This document shows positions 15,771-22,760 of a stretch of 37,261 bases of DNA, one piece after another. Each line of letters opens with the position of its first letter. Positions within the stretch are counted from its first letter, which is position 1. The stretch spans positions 1 through 37,261 of the forward strand of contig CAKRRF010000025.1 of assembly GCA_934394985.1 (NCBI GenBank). The letters run 5' to 3'. A program made the position numbers and the translations under genes. A model generated the notes under the pieces. That model saw only the letters and a program-made list of their open reading frames with translations. It ran no database searches and was not told the DNA's origin. Source of the DNA: an uncultured Marvinbryantia sp. (lineage in GTDB: Bacteria; Bacillota; Clostridia; Lachnospirales; Lachnospiraceae).

Positions 15771-15795
15771 ATATTTAGGTGCGCACCTTAAATAT
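15771..15795. repeat. Inverted repeat upstream of the HNH promoter
   Basis: A perfect 12-bp palindrome AGGTGCGCACCT (15777-15788) is flanked by ATATTT and, after one extra T, AAATAT. It lies just upstream of the -35 box on the minus strand and 30 bases before the next + gene. It could be an operator, an element boundary or a hairpin in the + transcript. Confidence 0.6.
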
Positions 15796-15824
15796 AAATT
15801 TTATGAAAAGGAGACTACTTAACT

Positions 15825-16511
15825 ATGAACGAAGGCTTAGGACTTACGGCTGCTGACGTAGCTGCAGTCACAAGAAATGACAACGATGATATGTGGGGCG
15901 GAAATTGCTGGATTTGGATTATTTTCATAGCATTCTTATTCCCAATGTTTATGGGCGGATGGAACCGCGGTGGTGTTGAGACTGGAGTACAGGACAACTT
16001 CATTAGTGATGAATTTGTCAAACGTGATATTTTCAACACAAACCAGAATGTATCCAATACCGCTTGCCAGACTCAGAGAGACGTACTGGAAAACCGGTAC
16101 ACAAATCAGCTTGGCTTACAGCAGTTACAGGCATCTCAGCAGAACTGTTGTTGCGAAACACAGAAAGAGATTCTGCAGAGCCGGTATGATGCAGCTTTGA
16201 TGGCTCAGAACATGCAGGCGCAGATGGCTCAGTGCTGCTGCGACATCAAAGAGAGCATTCTGGCGGATGGCAACGCAACCAGACAGCTTATGCAGGAAAA
16301 TACGATTCAGGCACTTAGAGACAAGATTGCAGACCGTGATCGTGATCTGCAGAACGCTTACAACCAGATCAGTCAGGTATCTCAGACACGTACCATCATT
16401 GATGCAGTGCGTCCGACACCTACACCGGCTTACATCACATGTTCACCATATTTTGCATATAATATGGCTGGACTTGGCGGTGGATGCTGTGGAAGCGGCA
16501 ATGTTCTCTGA
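15825..16511 (+). CDS. Cys-triplet membrane protein of the accessory module
   Basis: 228 residues, preceded by AAAAGGAGA. A short soluble start is followed by a strongly hydrophobic, Trp-rich segment (about 28-43, CWIWIIFIAFLFPMFM) and then a long Gln-rich helical region with two CCC triplets (108-110 and 137-139, each in a C-C-C-(E/D)-x-(Q/K)-(K/E) context) and a terminal GGGCCGSG. The periodic Cys triplets on a coiled coil suggest metal or Fe-S binding or disulfide cross-linking of an oligomer. I know the family as a recurring hypothetical in gut Bacillota phages; its role is unknown. The stop overlaps the next ATG (TGATG). Confidence 0.72.
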   Translation: MNEGLGLTAADVAAVTRNDNDDMWGGNCWIWIIFIAFLFPMFMGGWNRGGVETGVQDNFISDEFVKRDIFNTNQNVSNTACQTQRDVLENRYTNQLGLQQLQASQQNCCCETQKEILQSRYDAALMAQNMQAQMAQCCCDIKESILADGNATRQLMQENTIQALRDKIADRDRDLQNAYNQISQVSQTRTIIDAVRPTPTPAYITCSPYFAYNMAGLGGGCCGSGNVL

Positions 16512-16723
16512 TGAATTACCGTGAACTGTCTGCTCTGGATCTTCTGAATCTGTTTGGGGTATTCCTACAGGCAATGAACTATCAGAGCGATCTGTCACAG
16601 GCAAGCAACGCTGACATAGCAAAGCACCTGCAAGAACAGGACAGAAAGTATCTGGACAAAATCATCGAAAATCAAAACAAAATAATTAGCATGTTGGAAT
16701 CATCCATATCTACAGAAAAGTAG
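16511..16723 (+). CDS. Small helical protein of the accessory module
   Basis: 70 residues from ATG 16511, overlapping the previous stop by one base; an in-frame start at 16484 lies inside the previous gene. Starts MNYRELSALDLLNLFGVFLQAMNY and ends in a charged coiled coil (EQDRKYLDKIIENQNKIISMLE). Probably a partner of the Cys-triplet protein, by coupling and shared coiled-coil character. Function unknown. Confidence 0.62.
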   Translation: MNYRELSALDLLNLFGVFLQAMNYQSDLSQASNADIAKHLQEQDRKYLDKIIENQNKIISMLESSISTEK

Positions 16724-16737
16724 TCTTGCAAATAACA

Positions 16738-16770
16738 GGGGGTAGGCGTGGAGCTTGCCCCTTATTTTTC
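16738..16770 (+). terminator. Possible weak terminator or attenuator hairpin
   Basis: GGGG (16738-16741) pairs with CCCC (16758-16761), with TAGGC/GCTTG pairing inside after a bulge and a GTGGA loop. TTATTTTT follows. It sits between the small helical gene and the next one. Confidence 0.45.
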
Positions 16771-16786
16771 GAAAAGGAGAATAGCT

Positions 16787-17215
16787 ATGTTAAATGTAAT
16801 CGCAAAAGACGCACAGCAGATTAGTGCAAATGAGAATGTTATCTTTACAGGAACCAGAGTAAAATCTCGCCGGTGTGGATGCTCTGGTGGGTGGCTCAAC
16901 CACATCGAGGGCAGCGGACTGTTTACAATCACAAACAGAAGCAATCAGCCGATGGCGGTAGAACTTCAATTCAATGCAAACGTAACAGCAGCCACCGCAG
17001 GAGCAACAGCACTGGTTCTTAAGCTGAATGGAGAAGCCATTGGAGGAACAGAGATGGACTACACAGTAGTTACAGCCGATACGTATCAGAATGTGAGCGC
17101 AGACACTCTTATTCCTGTACCTGCTGGAACATCCTTAACTATATCCGCCGGAAACATTTCAGCCGGTGCCGTTATGGTTAAGGATGCAAACCTTATCATC
17201 AAAAAGGTAGCATGA
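16787..17215 (+). CDS. Beta-sandwich-like virion protein (putative decoration or surface protein)
   Basis: 142 residues from ATG 16787, with AAAAGGAGA upstream. After a RRCGCSGGWL patch (about 26-35) the sequence alternates beta strands with Ala/Thr/Gly-rich turns (NVTAATAGATALVLKLNGEAIGGTEM, AGTSLTISAGNISAGAVMV). This is reminiscent of BclA/TNF-like or collagen-tail C-terminal jelly rolls. A surface decoration or adhesion role is possible; no search was done. Co-occurs with the Cys-triplet gene in related phages as I recall them. Confidence 0.62.
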   Translation: MLNVIAKDAQQISANENVIFTGTRVKSRRCGCSGGWLNHIEGSGLFTITNRSNQPMAVELQFNANVTAATAGATALVLKLNGEAIGGTEMDYTVVTADTYQNVSADTLIPVPAGTSLTISAGNISAGAVMVKDANLIIKKVA

Positions 17216-17228
17216 GGAGGTGATCTGA

Positions 17229-17825
17229 ATGATTACCTTCAAGAGCAAAAGAGATGTAAGCAGTATAGAGTCTATCTTTTCAGAGATTAACGCCCGGATG
17301 ATTGCGGCTCTTATGTTTCATGACCAGATGTCAGATTATTTTGATTTTCTCGGCATGAAAGGATATAAACAGCTGCACGAATACCAGTATTTTGCGGAAT
17401 CACTGGAAAGAAAGAAACTTAATCAGTATTACATCAACCATCACAACAAACTGATACCGGATACTTATTCTGGACAGGTTGCAATGATACCGGAGAACTG
17501 GAAGACAGCGAACCGGATTAGTGTTGGAAAATCCACAAAACAGAAAGGTATTGAGGATGGATTTGGCCAATATCATGAGTGGGAATCGGAGACTAAGAAC
17601 CTATATGAACACTATTCCTCACGTCTTCGTGAGATGGGAGCAGTAGCAGATGCGATTATGGTGGAAAAGTTGGTGGAAGATGTGAACAGCGAACTGAAAA
17701 AGTTAGAAAGAATCATTGTTGACCTGATATCTTCCGGTTACGACATGGTATATATCACAGAATCTCAGCAGAGAATCCACGATAAGTACAAGGCTAAACT
17801 GCATGAGATATTCGGAGAGAGGTGA
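17229..17825 (+). CDS. Phage protein of unknown function, possibly ferritin-like helical fold
   Basis: 198 residues, preceded by GAGGAGGTGA. Mostly helical. The central MIAALMFHDQMSDYFDFLGMKGYKQLHEYQYFAESLERKKLNQYY stretch (about 23-67), with regularly spaced His, Glu and Tyr, looks like a helical bundle and hints at a ferritin/Dps-like arrangement, but the carboxylate pattern is not clear enough to claim a metal site. Overlaps the next ORF's region by its GTGA stop. Confidence 0.58.
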   Translation: MITFKSKRDVSSIESIFSEINARMIAALMFHDQMSDYFDFLGMKGYKQLHEYQYFAESLERKKLNQYYINHHNKLIPDTYSGQVAMIPENWKTANRISVGKSTKQKGIEDGFGQYHEWESETKNLYEHYSSRLREMGAVADAIMVEKLVEDVNSELKKLERIIVDLISSGYDMVYITESQQRIHDKYKAKLHEIFGER

Positions 17826-17830
17826 TAGCA

Positions 17831-18253
17831 ATGAAAGATATGATTAAGATTCTGGAGAATCAGCTAAAAATCGAAGAAGAGAATGTGAAGAAGCAGCTCA
17901 CAAACAACAATCTGGATGTAGTTTTTAAGTTGACCACAACTATCTGCAACTTGAAACAGATGTGTGGTGAGTGGAAAACATCTGAGACTGTCGCAGAAGT
18001 CGCAGAGGATGTTATCAAGAAATACAGCAATGGCAGATATGATCATAATATCGATGCATTGTACGATTCATATATAGCCGCTAAACAGGCTTATCAGACC
18101 AACGGTGACCAACAGCATAAGGACAAGCTCATGGAAGCGCTGGGACGGCTTATGGTAGAGATTTACGATATGCTCTCAGCAATGATGGTGGATTCTGATT
18201 TTCGAGACGAAAAAGAAGAGATTATGAGGCGCATCAAGATGCTATCTGATTGA
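17831..18253 (+). CDS. Helical phage protein of unknown function
   Basis: 140 residues from ATG 17831, with AGAGAGGTGA upstream; GTG 17822 is a weaker alternative start. Predicted almost all helix, charged, with a Met-rich end (EIYDMLSAMMVDSDF). Last gene of the accessory module, before a 500-base non-coding region. Not recognised. Confidence 0.58.
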   Translation: MKDMIKILENQLKIEEENVKKQLTNNNLDVVFKLTTTICNLKQMCGEWKTSETVAEVAEDVIKKYSNGRYDHNIDALYDSYIAAKQAYQTNGDQQHKDKLMEALGRLMVEIYDMLSAMMVDSDFRDEKEEIMRRIKMLSD

Positions 18254-18600
18254 TGTGCAGATGAATGCCACCAGCATTTTGCTATAATTTAATTGGAATC
18301 GGAAATGCTGTATAAACCTGAAAAGGTTTGACATATTTTTCTTTTCCTCCTTTCTTATAGTATGAGGTGTACTCCCTTAAGAGAAATGCGCCAGTTACCA
18401 ATGACAGGTTTTTTCTCCTTACAGTGTATTATATGATTTTTTTGTTACGGCGCAGAGGCTGAAAAGCGGATGCAATTTCCGGGGTGCACCATCCCGTTTG
18501 TGGTAGGACGGGTCTTCCTTATAGTTTTTCTGACACAGCCCCCTCGCTGTGAACATTGGTAATTTTACCAAACCCTCACAACCGGCGAAAGCCGGTTCAT
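18254..18600. other. Non-coding region rich in hairpins, candidate structured RNA
   Basis: No credible gene on either strand. Visible elements on +: CAGCATTT/AAATGCTG (18272-18279 with 18303-18310), spanning an extended -10 TGCTATAAT at 18280-18288; AAACCT-GAAA-AGGTTT at 18314-18329, followed by a U-rich run; GCGCC and GGCGC about 60 bases apart near 18390-18460; CACAGC/GCTGTG around 18534-18551; TTGGTAA-TT-TTACCAA near 18556-18571; and a 7-bp stem with GAAA loop at 18580-18597, immediately before the tRNA. The density of perfect stems suggests one structured transcript that includes the tRNA. Large phage RNAs such as ROOL and GOLLD are known to lie beside phage tRNAs; membership cannot be judged here. 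Confidence 0.5.
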
Positions 18601-18672
18601 AGCAGGATAGAGAAGCGGAATCTCACAAGGTTCATACCCTTGAAAACGGCGGTTCGAATCCGCCTCCTGCAA
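18601..18672 (+). tRNA. tRNA with CAU anticodon (Met), initiator-like
   Basis: A full cloverleaf can be drawn. Acceptor AGCAGGA/TCCTGCA pairs at six of seven positions with an A1-A72 mismatch. D-stem GAGA/TCTC has loop AGCGGAA, and anticodon stem CAAGG/CCTTG has loop TTCATAC (anticodon CAT). Variable AAAAC (G15-C48 Levitt pair possible), T-arm GGCGG-TTCGAAT-CCGCC, discriminator A at 18672. CCA is not encoded. The 1-72 mismatch, A11-U24 and G30-C40/G31-C39 pairs are features of bacterial initiator tRNAs; position 29-41 is A-U rather than G-C. It could be initiator-like, an elongator Met or a lysidine-type Ile tRNA. Confidence 0.85.
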
Positions 18673-18752
18673 TTACCTTGCCGGTGGTCTAACTGGCTTA
18701 ATCCATTTACCTGCGGCGGCAGGTCAATAAACACGACCAGGAGGATAATAAT

Positions 18753-19400
18753 ATGCAGAAATTAATTGAGACCTTAAAGTCTTTTGGAATTGAGATTCCA
18801 GAAGATAAAAAAGAAGAGATTAAAAGATCACTTTCAGAGCATTACAAAAATGCTGGAGAGTACGACAAAGTAGTCAAAAAGATGAATGAGTATAAAACCT
18901 CTCTCGATGATGTTCAGACAAAACTGGACGGGTTCAAAGACATTGATGTAGAGGATCTGAAAGGACAGATCTCCACACTCACTACTCAGTTGAATGATGA
19001 GAAAGCAGCAAGGGCAGCAGACGCCAGAAAAATCGAAGTAGAGAAGACTGTGAATGAGTTCCTTTCTTCCACTGATGATAAAGGCAATAAGCTGTACGAA
19101 TTTCTGAATGACATCACATCAGACCATTACCGGGATGCTCTTGTTAAGGCTCTTGATGATGATTCTGCAAAAGGAAAGTCTATCAGTGATATTTTCAAAG
19201 GAATGATTACTGATAAGGACGGCAACCAGAAGCCAGGAATTTTCGTGGATCAGCAGCAGAGACAGGCGCAGCAGAATGCGGCACATTTTACAACTGCAGC
19301 AGGCGGTAAACAGCCACCAGCAGGGCAGAAGTATTCAATGTCTGAACTGATGAAGATGAAAAACGAAAATCCGAATCTGGATATCAGACAGTATATGTAA
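18753..19400 (+). CDS. Capsid scaffolding protein (GP20-like)
   Basis: 215 residues, with GACCAGGAGGATAAT upstream. N-terminal LIETLKSFGIEIPEDKKEEIKRSL, then a long coiled coil (about 40-105, VVKKMNEYKTSLDDVQTKL...), an acidic middle and a Gln-rich C-terminus with a short basic/helical end (SMSELMKMKNENPNLDIRQYM). This is the layout of siphovirus scaffolds, and it directly precedes the major capsid gene. It should template procapsid assembly and leave or be degraded before packaging. The 80 bases between the tRNA and this gene include a hairpin ACCTGC-GGCG-GCAGGT. Confidence 0.82.
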   Translation: MQKLIETLKSFGIEIPEDKKEEIKRSLSEHYKNAGEYDKVVKKMNEYKTSLDDVQTKLDGFKDIDVEDLKGQISTLTTQLNDEKAARAADARKIEVEKTVNEFLSSTDDKGNKLYEFLNDITSDHYRDALVKALDDDSAKGKSISDIFKGMITDKDGNQKPGIFVDQQQRQAQQNAAHFTTAAGGKQPPAGQKYSMSELMKMKNENPNLDIRQYM

Positions 19401-19404
19401 CTTA

Positions 19405-19482
19405 ATAACAACCGGCGGTACGAGTGGAGTACCGTTGCTTACCTAATTACCTTTAATAGTTATAGGTGGAAAGGATTTTTTT
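19405..19482 (+). promoter_or_regulatory. Conserved two-hairpin leader before the major capsid gene (copy A)
   Basis: It starts AATAACAACCG. Hairpin 1 is CGGTAC (19416-19421) with GTACCG (19429-19434); hairpin 2 is ACCTA (19441-19445) with TAGGT (19463-19467) around CCTTTAATAGT. GGAAAGGATTTTTTT then leads to the ATG. The same order of elements and conserved single-stranded words (TAACAACCG, TGGA, CCTTTAA, AGTTATAGG, GAAAGGATTT) recur before the major tail gene at 22761-22840. Confidence 0.75.
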
Positions 19483-20655
19483 ATGCCATTATTTGACAAT
19501 AAAAATTTCAACGGTGAGGTTTTTGGCGCGTATGTCGATACTGTTCCAAATCTCAAAAGAAATGAACTGTTAAAATCCGGTGCTATCGTGGAGAAATCCC
19601 AGTATGCGGCCATGCTTCCGGATCAGACTGGTGGTAATTACATTACGGTTCCGATTAAAGCAAGAATCGGTGGAACACCAGACAACTACGATGGATCAAC
19701 CGACATTACAACAGATTCCAGAGACACATTCACGCATGGAAGAGTTGTAGTGGGACGTGCTCATGGATGGACAGAGAGGGACTTTTCCTCTGACATTACC
19801 GGTGAAGATTTCATGCCAGCAGCGCAGGAAGTTGCTGAGTATTGGGACGATATCGACCAGGCTACACTTCTTGCGGTTCTGGATGGTATTTTCTCCATGA
19901 CCGGAGCAGAAAATCTGAAGTTCGTCAACGGTCATACCTACGATGTGTCTTCAGATCCAGAAAGTGGCTTTAAAGAGACCACTTTGAACAATGCTATTCA
20001 GAAGGCTCTTGGTGACAATAAAGCGAAGTTCAGCCTGTCCATCATGCATTCTAAGATTGCAACTGATCTGGAAAATCTGAAGCTGCTGGCGTACATGAAG
20101 TACACGGATGCCAATGGAATTGAGAGAGACTTGACACTGGCAACATTGAACGGAAGAACTGTTCTTGTGGATGATGATATGCCAGTGGAAGAAACCAAAG
20201 CGCTCTATGTGAGAACAACTCAGACTGAGCAGGGGGCACTGAAAGTTACTACAGACGGAACTGGTGTATACGAGGTTGCAAAAACAGCGGTAATCACAGA
20301 TATCCCAGATGTAGCCGAGGGAGACTATGTGAAACTTCTTCCGGCAGGCAATATCTACACAACCTACGTTCTTGGAGCAGGAGCAATCGAATACACGAAT
20401 TGCGGTGCAAAGGTTCCTTACGAGATGGATAGAGATCCTGAAAAGAATGGCGGAGAAGATACACTGTATTCCAGACAGAGAAAGATTTTCTCACCTTACG
20501 GCATTTCTTTCAAAAATTCTGGCATTGTTTCTCCTACAGGCGATCAGCTCAAAGCTGGCTCAAACTGGGAACTTGCTAACAACAATGCTTCAGGAACAAA
20601 GAAATACTTCCCGATCAAGGCTATTCCGATTGCCCGGATCAAGGCCAGAGGGTAG
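19483..20655 (+). CDS. Major capsid protein (HK97 fold)
   Basis: 390 residues. Follows scaffold and precedes connector genes. The N-terminal LFDNKNFNGEVFGAYVDTVPNLKRNELLKSGAI and the GGNYITVPIKARIGG stretch, with RVVVGRAHGWTERDFSSDITGEDFMPAAQEVAEYWDDIDQATLLAVLDGIFSM (about 86-140, a long spine helix), are typical of Bacillota siphovirus capsid proteins. Ends in a basic IPIARIKARG. Strong AAAGGA ribosome site inside the special two-hairpin leader. Confidence 0.88.
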   Translation: MPLFDNKNFNGEVFGAYVDTVPNLKRNELLKSGAIVEKSQYAAMLPDQTGGNYITVPIKARIGGTPDNYDGSTDITTDSRDTFTHGRVVVGRAHGWTERDFSSDITGEDFMPAAQEVAEYWDDIDQATLLAVLDGIFSMTGAENLKFVNGHTYDVSSDPESGFKETTLNNAIQKALGDNKAKFSLSIMHSKIATDLENLKLLAYMKYTDANGIERDLTLATLNGRTVLVDDDMPVEETKALYVRTTQTEQGALKVTTDGTGVYEVAKTAVITDIPDVAEGDYVKLLPAGNIYTTYVLGAGAIEYTNCGAKVPYEMDRDPEKNGGEDTLYSRQRKIFSPYGISFKNSGIVSPTGDQLKAGSNWELANNNASGTKKYFPIKAIPIARIKARG

Positions 20656-20669
20656 TGAGGTGATCTGGC

Positions 20670-21164
20670 ATGGCATACGCTGATTATGATTTTTACACAG
20701 AATCCTATTATGGCAATGTCGTGCCAGAAGCCGACTTTGATCGTCTGGCAGACAGAGCCAGTGATTTCATTGATGTAATGACATTTGACAGGTTGGTGGA
20801 CGGATTGCCAGTCGATAAGCGTTCACAGAAACGTATTAAAAAGGCAGTCTGTTCATTGGCTGAATTAATGTATCAGATTGAGCTTGCTGAAAAGAATGCA
20901 ATCAATCAGGCATCAGCAAATCTTACCGACACAAATGTCGGGAACATCTCAACAGGCATTGTAACATCTGTAAGTTCTGGCAGTGAATCCATCTCTTATG
21001 CAACGCCTCAGCAGAAAGCGTCAGGAGCAAAGGAATGGAGTGCGGTGTATGCCGCCGCCGGAGATGTGCAGAAAACAAACAACTTACTTTATAAGACAGC
21101 TTTACCGCTTCTAATGGGGGTAAGGACGGATGATGGGATACCAATATTGTATGCAGGAGTGTAA
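20670..21164 (+). CDS. Head-tail connector (Gp6/adaptor-like)
   Basis: 164 residues, with GTGAGGTGA upstream. N-terminal YADYDFYTESYYGNVVPEADFDRLADRASDFIDVMTFDRL is the helical pattern of Gp6-like connectors, and GVRTDDGIP near the end is also typical. It should form a ring below the portal. Its middle is a Ser/Thr-rich loop (TGIVTSVSSGSESISYA), which in connector families enters the DNA channel or contacts the tail; that part is inference. Confidence 0.75.
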   Translation: MAYADYDFYTESYYGNVVPEADFDRLADRASDFIDVMTFDRLVDGLPVDKRSQKRIKKAVCSLAELMYQIELAEKNAINQASANLTDTNVGNISTGIVTSVSSGSESISYATPQQKASGAKEWSAVYAAAGDVQKTNNLLYKTALPLLMGVRTDDGIPILYAGV

Positions 21165-21166
21165 TT

Positions 21167-21370
21167 ATGAATAATCAGATTGAAAACAACTTTATGTATC
21201 ACAGCCAAAAAGACGGACAGGCAGAAAAATATGAAGAAATCAGAGCAAAAGGGAAAGAACTGGCGTATCTGATTGATGGTATTTGCCCGAACAGCAGAGA
21301 AAAATCTCTTGCCATGACAAAGCTTGAGGAATCTGTCATGTGGGCAAATGCTTCTATTGCGAGAAATTGA
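21167..21370 (+). CDS. Acb2/Tad1-hairpin-like protein, putative anti-CBASS cyclic-nucleotide sponge
   Basis: 67 residues, starting 2 bases after the connector stop, with GGAGTG upstream. Two-helix layout: MYHSQKDGQAEKYEEIRAKGKELAYLID and then NSREKSLAMTKLEESVMWANASIARN (42-67), the signature of the Acb2/Tad1 hairpin domain. Acb2 hexamers soak up cyclic di- and trinucleotides made by CBASS (and related signals), blocking effector activation. A tyrosine at position 11, where I recall a ligand-contact residue in characterised Acb2, is present; the second contact position has Arg instead of Lys. Sitting inside the head-tail operon means late expression. Function inferred from motif; ligand unknown. 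Confidence 0.75.
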   Translation: MNNQIENNFMYHSQKDGQAEKYEEIRAKGKELAYLIDGICPNSREKSLAMTKLEESVMWANASIARN

Positions 21371-21379
21371 GGTGAAATT

Positions 21380-21715
21380 ATGGAAGCATTATTTACAAAC
21401 GTAACTCTGATTCTGGCAGTAATCAGCGTACTGGCGTTTTGCGTATCTGTGATTACACAGGTGATTAAAAACGTTGGATTTCTGTCTAAGATTCCGACAG
21501 ATGCACTGGTGCTTGTACTGTCCGTTGGAATCACTGTAGCCGCTTTTGTGGCGTATATGCAGTATATCCACATGACAATCTTGTGGTATATGATTTTAGC
21601 CGCTATCATGGCTGGGTTTATTGTGGCGTTTATCTCCATGTTCGGCTGGGAGAAGATTACGGAATTATGGAAGCGAACGTCCAAGGTTGACGTGGATAAG
21701 CTGAAAAATAAATGA
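21380..21715 (+). CDS. Three-segment membrane protein, holin-like
   Basis: 111 residues, with TTGAGGTGA upstream. Three hydrophobic segments at about 3-31, 40-62 and 66-88, then a basic tail (KRTSKVDVDKLKNK). Size and topology fit a holin or a superinfection-exclusion protein, but its position among head-tail joining genes and beside the Acb2-like gene is unusual for lysis. A defence-related or exclusion role is an alternative. Not assignable by sequence alone. Confidence 0.62.
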   Translation: MEALFTNVTLILAVISVLAFCVSVITQVIKNVGFLSKIPTDALVLVLSVGITVAAFVAYMQYIHMTILWYMILAAIMAGFIVAFISMFGWEKITELWKRTSKVDVDKLKNK

Positions 21716-21731
21716 TTAAGGAGAGGGTATC

Positions 21732-22208
21732 ATGTATAGCAAGATTGTGACGATTTTTAATTATTACGAATCAGCCACGACAGGAGAAGCGTACTGGTAT
21801 CCTCATGTGTTATCTGGCGTTGACCTAAACACTGACAGAGGAGCGATTATCAAGAAATACGGACCGGATACCGCCGATAATGCACAGCTGCATGTAATTT
21901 ATTATATGCATGCCACAGACCCGGAAGACACCAGGAAATTAATTGCTACAAAATCCGGACTGATTTTATGGATTCCACCTAAAGAATGGAAAAAACAGAC
22001 CAACGATTTACTGCCTGAAACTATCACATTCTCACCAGAATCGGATTTTTTCTGGGAGAGTGAATGGGACAAGGGCGTTGTGAATGATGAGGATTACCGG
22101 GGCGGATTCTACCAGTATATGAACCAGAGCCGGGACAACGTATTCAAGATCACCAGCGTGGGCGGACCGTATAGTCTGATACCGCATTTTGAGATTCTGG
22201 CGAAATAA
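21732..22208 (+). CDS. Head-tail joining region protein (DUF6751-like)
   Basis: 158 residues, with AAGGAGAGGG upstream. Contains YYESATTGEAYWYPHVLSGVDLNTDRGAIIKKYG near the start, LILWIPPKEWKK near 79 and a C-terminal SVGGPYSLIPHFEILAK, a pattern I associate with DUF6751 in Bacillota phages. Position between connector and tail terminator suggests the stopper ring. Exact role not demonstrated. Confidence 0.68.
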   Translation: MYSKIVTIFNYYESATTGEAYWYPHVLSGVDLNTDRGAIIKKYGPDTADNAQLHVIYYMHATDPEDTRKLIATKSGLILWIPPKEWKKQTNDLLPETITFSPESDFFWESEWDKGVVNDEDYRGGFYQYMNQSRDNVFKITSVGGPYSLIPHFEILAK

Positions 22209-22217
22209 GGAGCAATT

Positions 22218-22721
22218 ATGGCAGACAACAAACCTATTGGAAAGGACGCAGAGGGCTACGAGATTCTAACAGAAGCCATGAAAGCCCTGCTAAATCAGTA
22301 TCCGGGACTATATGACGGCGAAAGAATCAAGTATGAAGAGCTTGGAACCGACAGCGGTATTTCTTTTTATGCAGACACAGGAGCATTAATCTATTCAGAA
22401 AAAGAGGACATCTGCGGAACAATGCATCAAGTTTGTCAATATCCGTTTATTGTGGTTTATCGGACTGCTTCTGAAAAGGAAAGGCAAAAACTATCTGTTC
22501 AACAGTTTCTGGACAATCTTGGTAAATGGATTTGTCGGGAACCAGTTACCGTAGATGACACTGAGACACGTTTATCTGCTTTTCCAGAACTTTCCCGTGG
22601 ACGAACAATTGAACGCATCACTCGTGATAATTCTTATGGCACGCAGCCACAGGAAAATGGTGTGCAGGACTGGCTTTTGCCGATCACCGTAAAATACAAA
22701 TACGAGTGGGAAAAGTGGTAA
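22218..22721 (+). CDS. Tail terminator / minor capsid-like protein
   Basis: 167 residues, preceded by AAGGAGC. Alpha/beta fold typical of tail terminators: helix LTEAMKALLNQYPGL, strand-loop YEELGTDSGISFYAD, C-terminal DWLLPITVKYKYEWEKW. Homologues in clostridial genomes often carry misleading transferred names. It should cap the tail tube and join it to the head. Followed by the ACTCGA array and the second two-hairpin leader. Confidence 0.68.
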   Translation: MADNKPIGKDAEGYEILTEAMKALLNQYPGLYDGERIKYEELGTDSGISFYADTGALIYSEKEDICGTMHQVCQYPFIVVYRTASEKERQKLSVQQFLDNLGKWICREPVTVDDTETRLSAFPELSRGRTIERITRDNSYGTQPQENGVQDWLLPITVKYKYEWEKW

Positions 22722-22722
22722 A

Positions 22723-22760
22723 ACTCGAATCACACTCGAAAAAGACTCGAAAAAACTCGA
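22723..22760 (+). repeat. Four ACTCGA direct repeats in helical phase
   Basis: ACTCGA at 22723, 22734, 22745 and 22755, with spacings 11, 11 and 10 bases, separated by A-rich spacers. They lie directly between the tail terminator stop and the leader of the major tail gene. Confidence 0.85.

Noticed and set aside
18530..18560. Cobalamin-riboswitch-like word CAGCCCCCTCGCTGTGA
   Set aside because: The other conserved boxes are missing and no cobalamin-related gene follows. It is explained by the CACAGC/GCTGTG hairpin.
18673..18752. Second tRNA downstream of the CAU tRNA (D-arm-like GGTCTAACTGG, T-arm-like GGTC...GACC)
   Set aside because: No acceptor pairing, no 7-base anticodon loop and a 9-base T-loop; only a simple hairpin ACCTGC/GCAGGT is supported.
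18556..18765. 69-codon + frame across the tRNA
   Set aside because: It runs through the tRNA and hairpins; composition is not protein-like.
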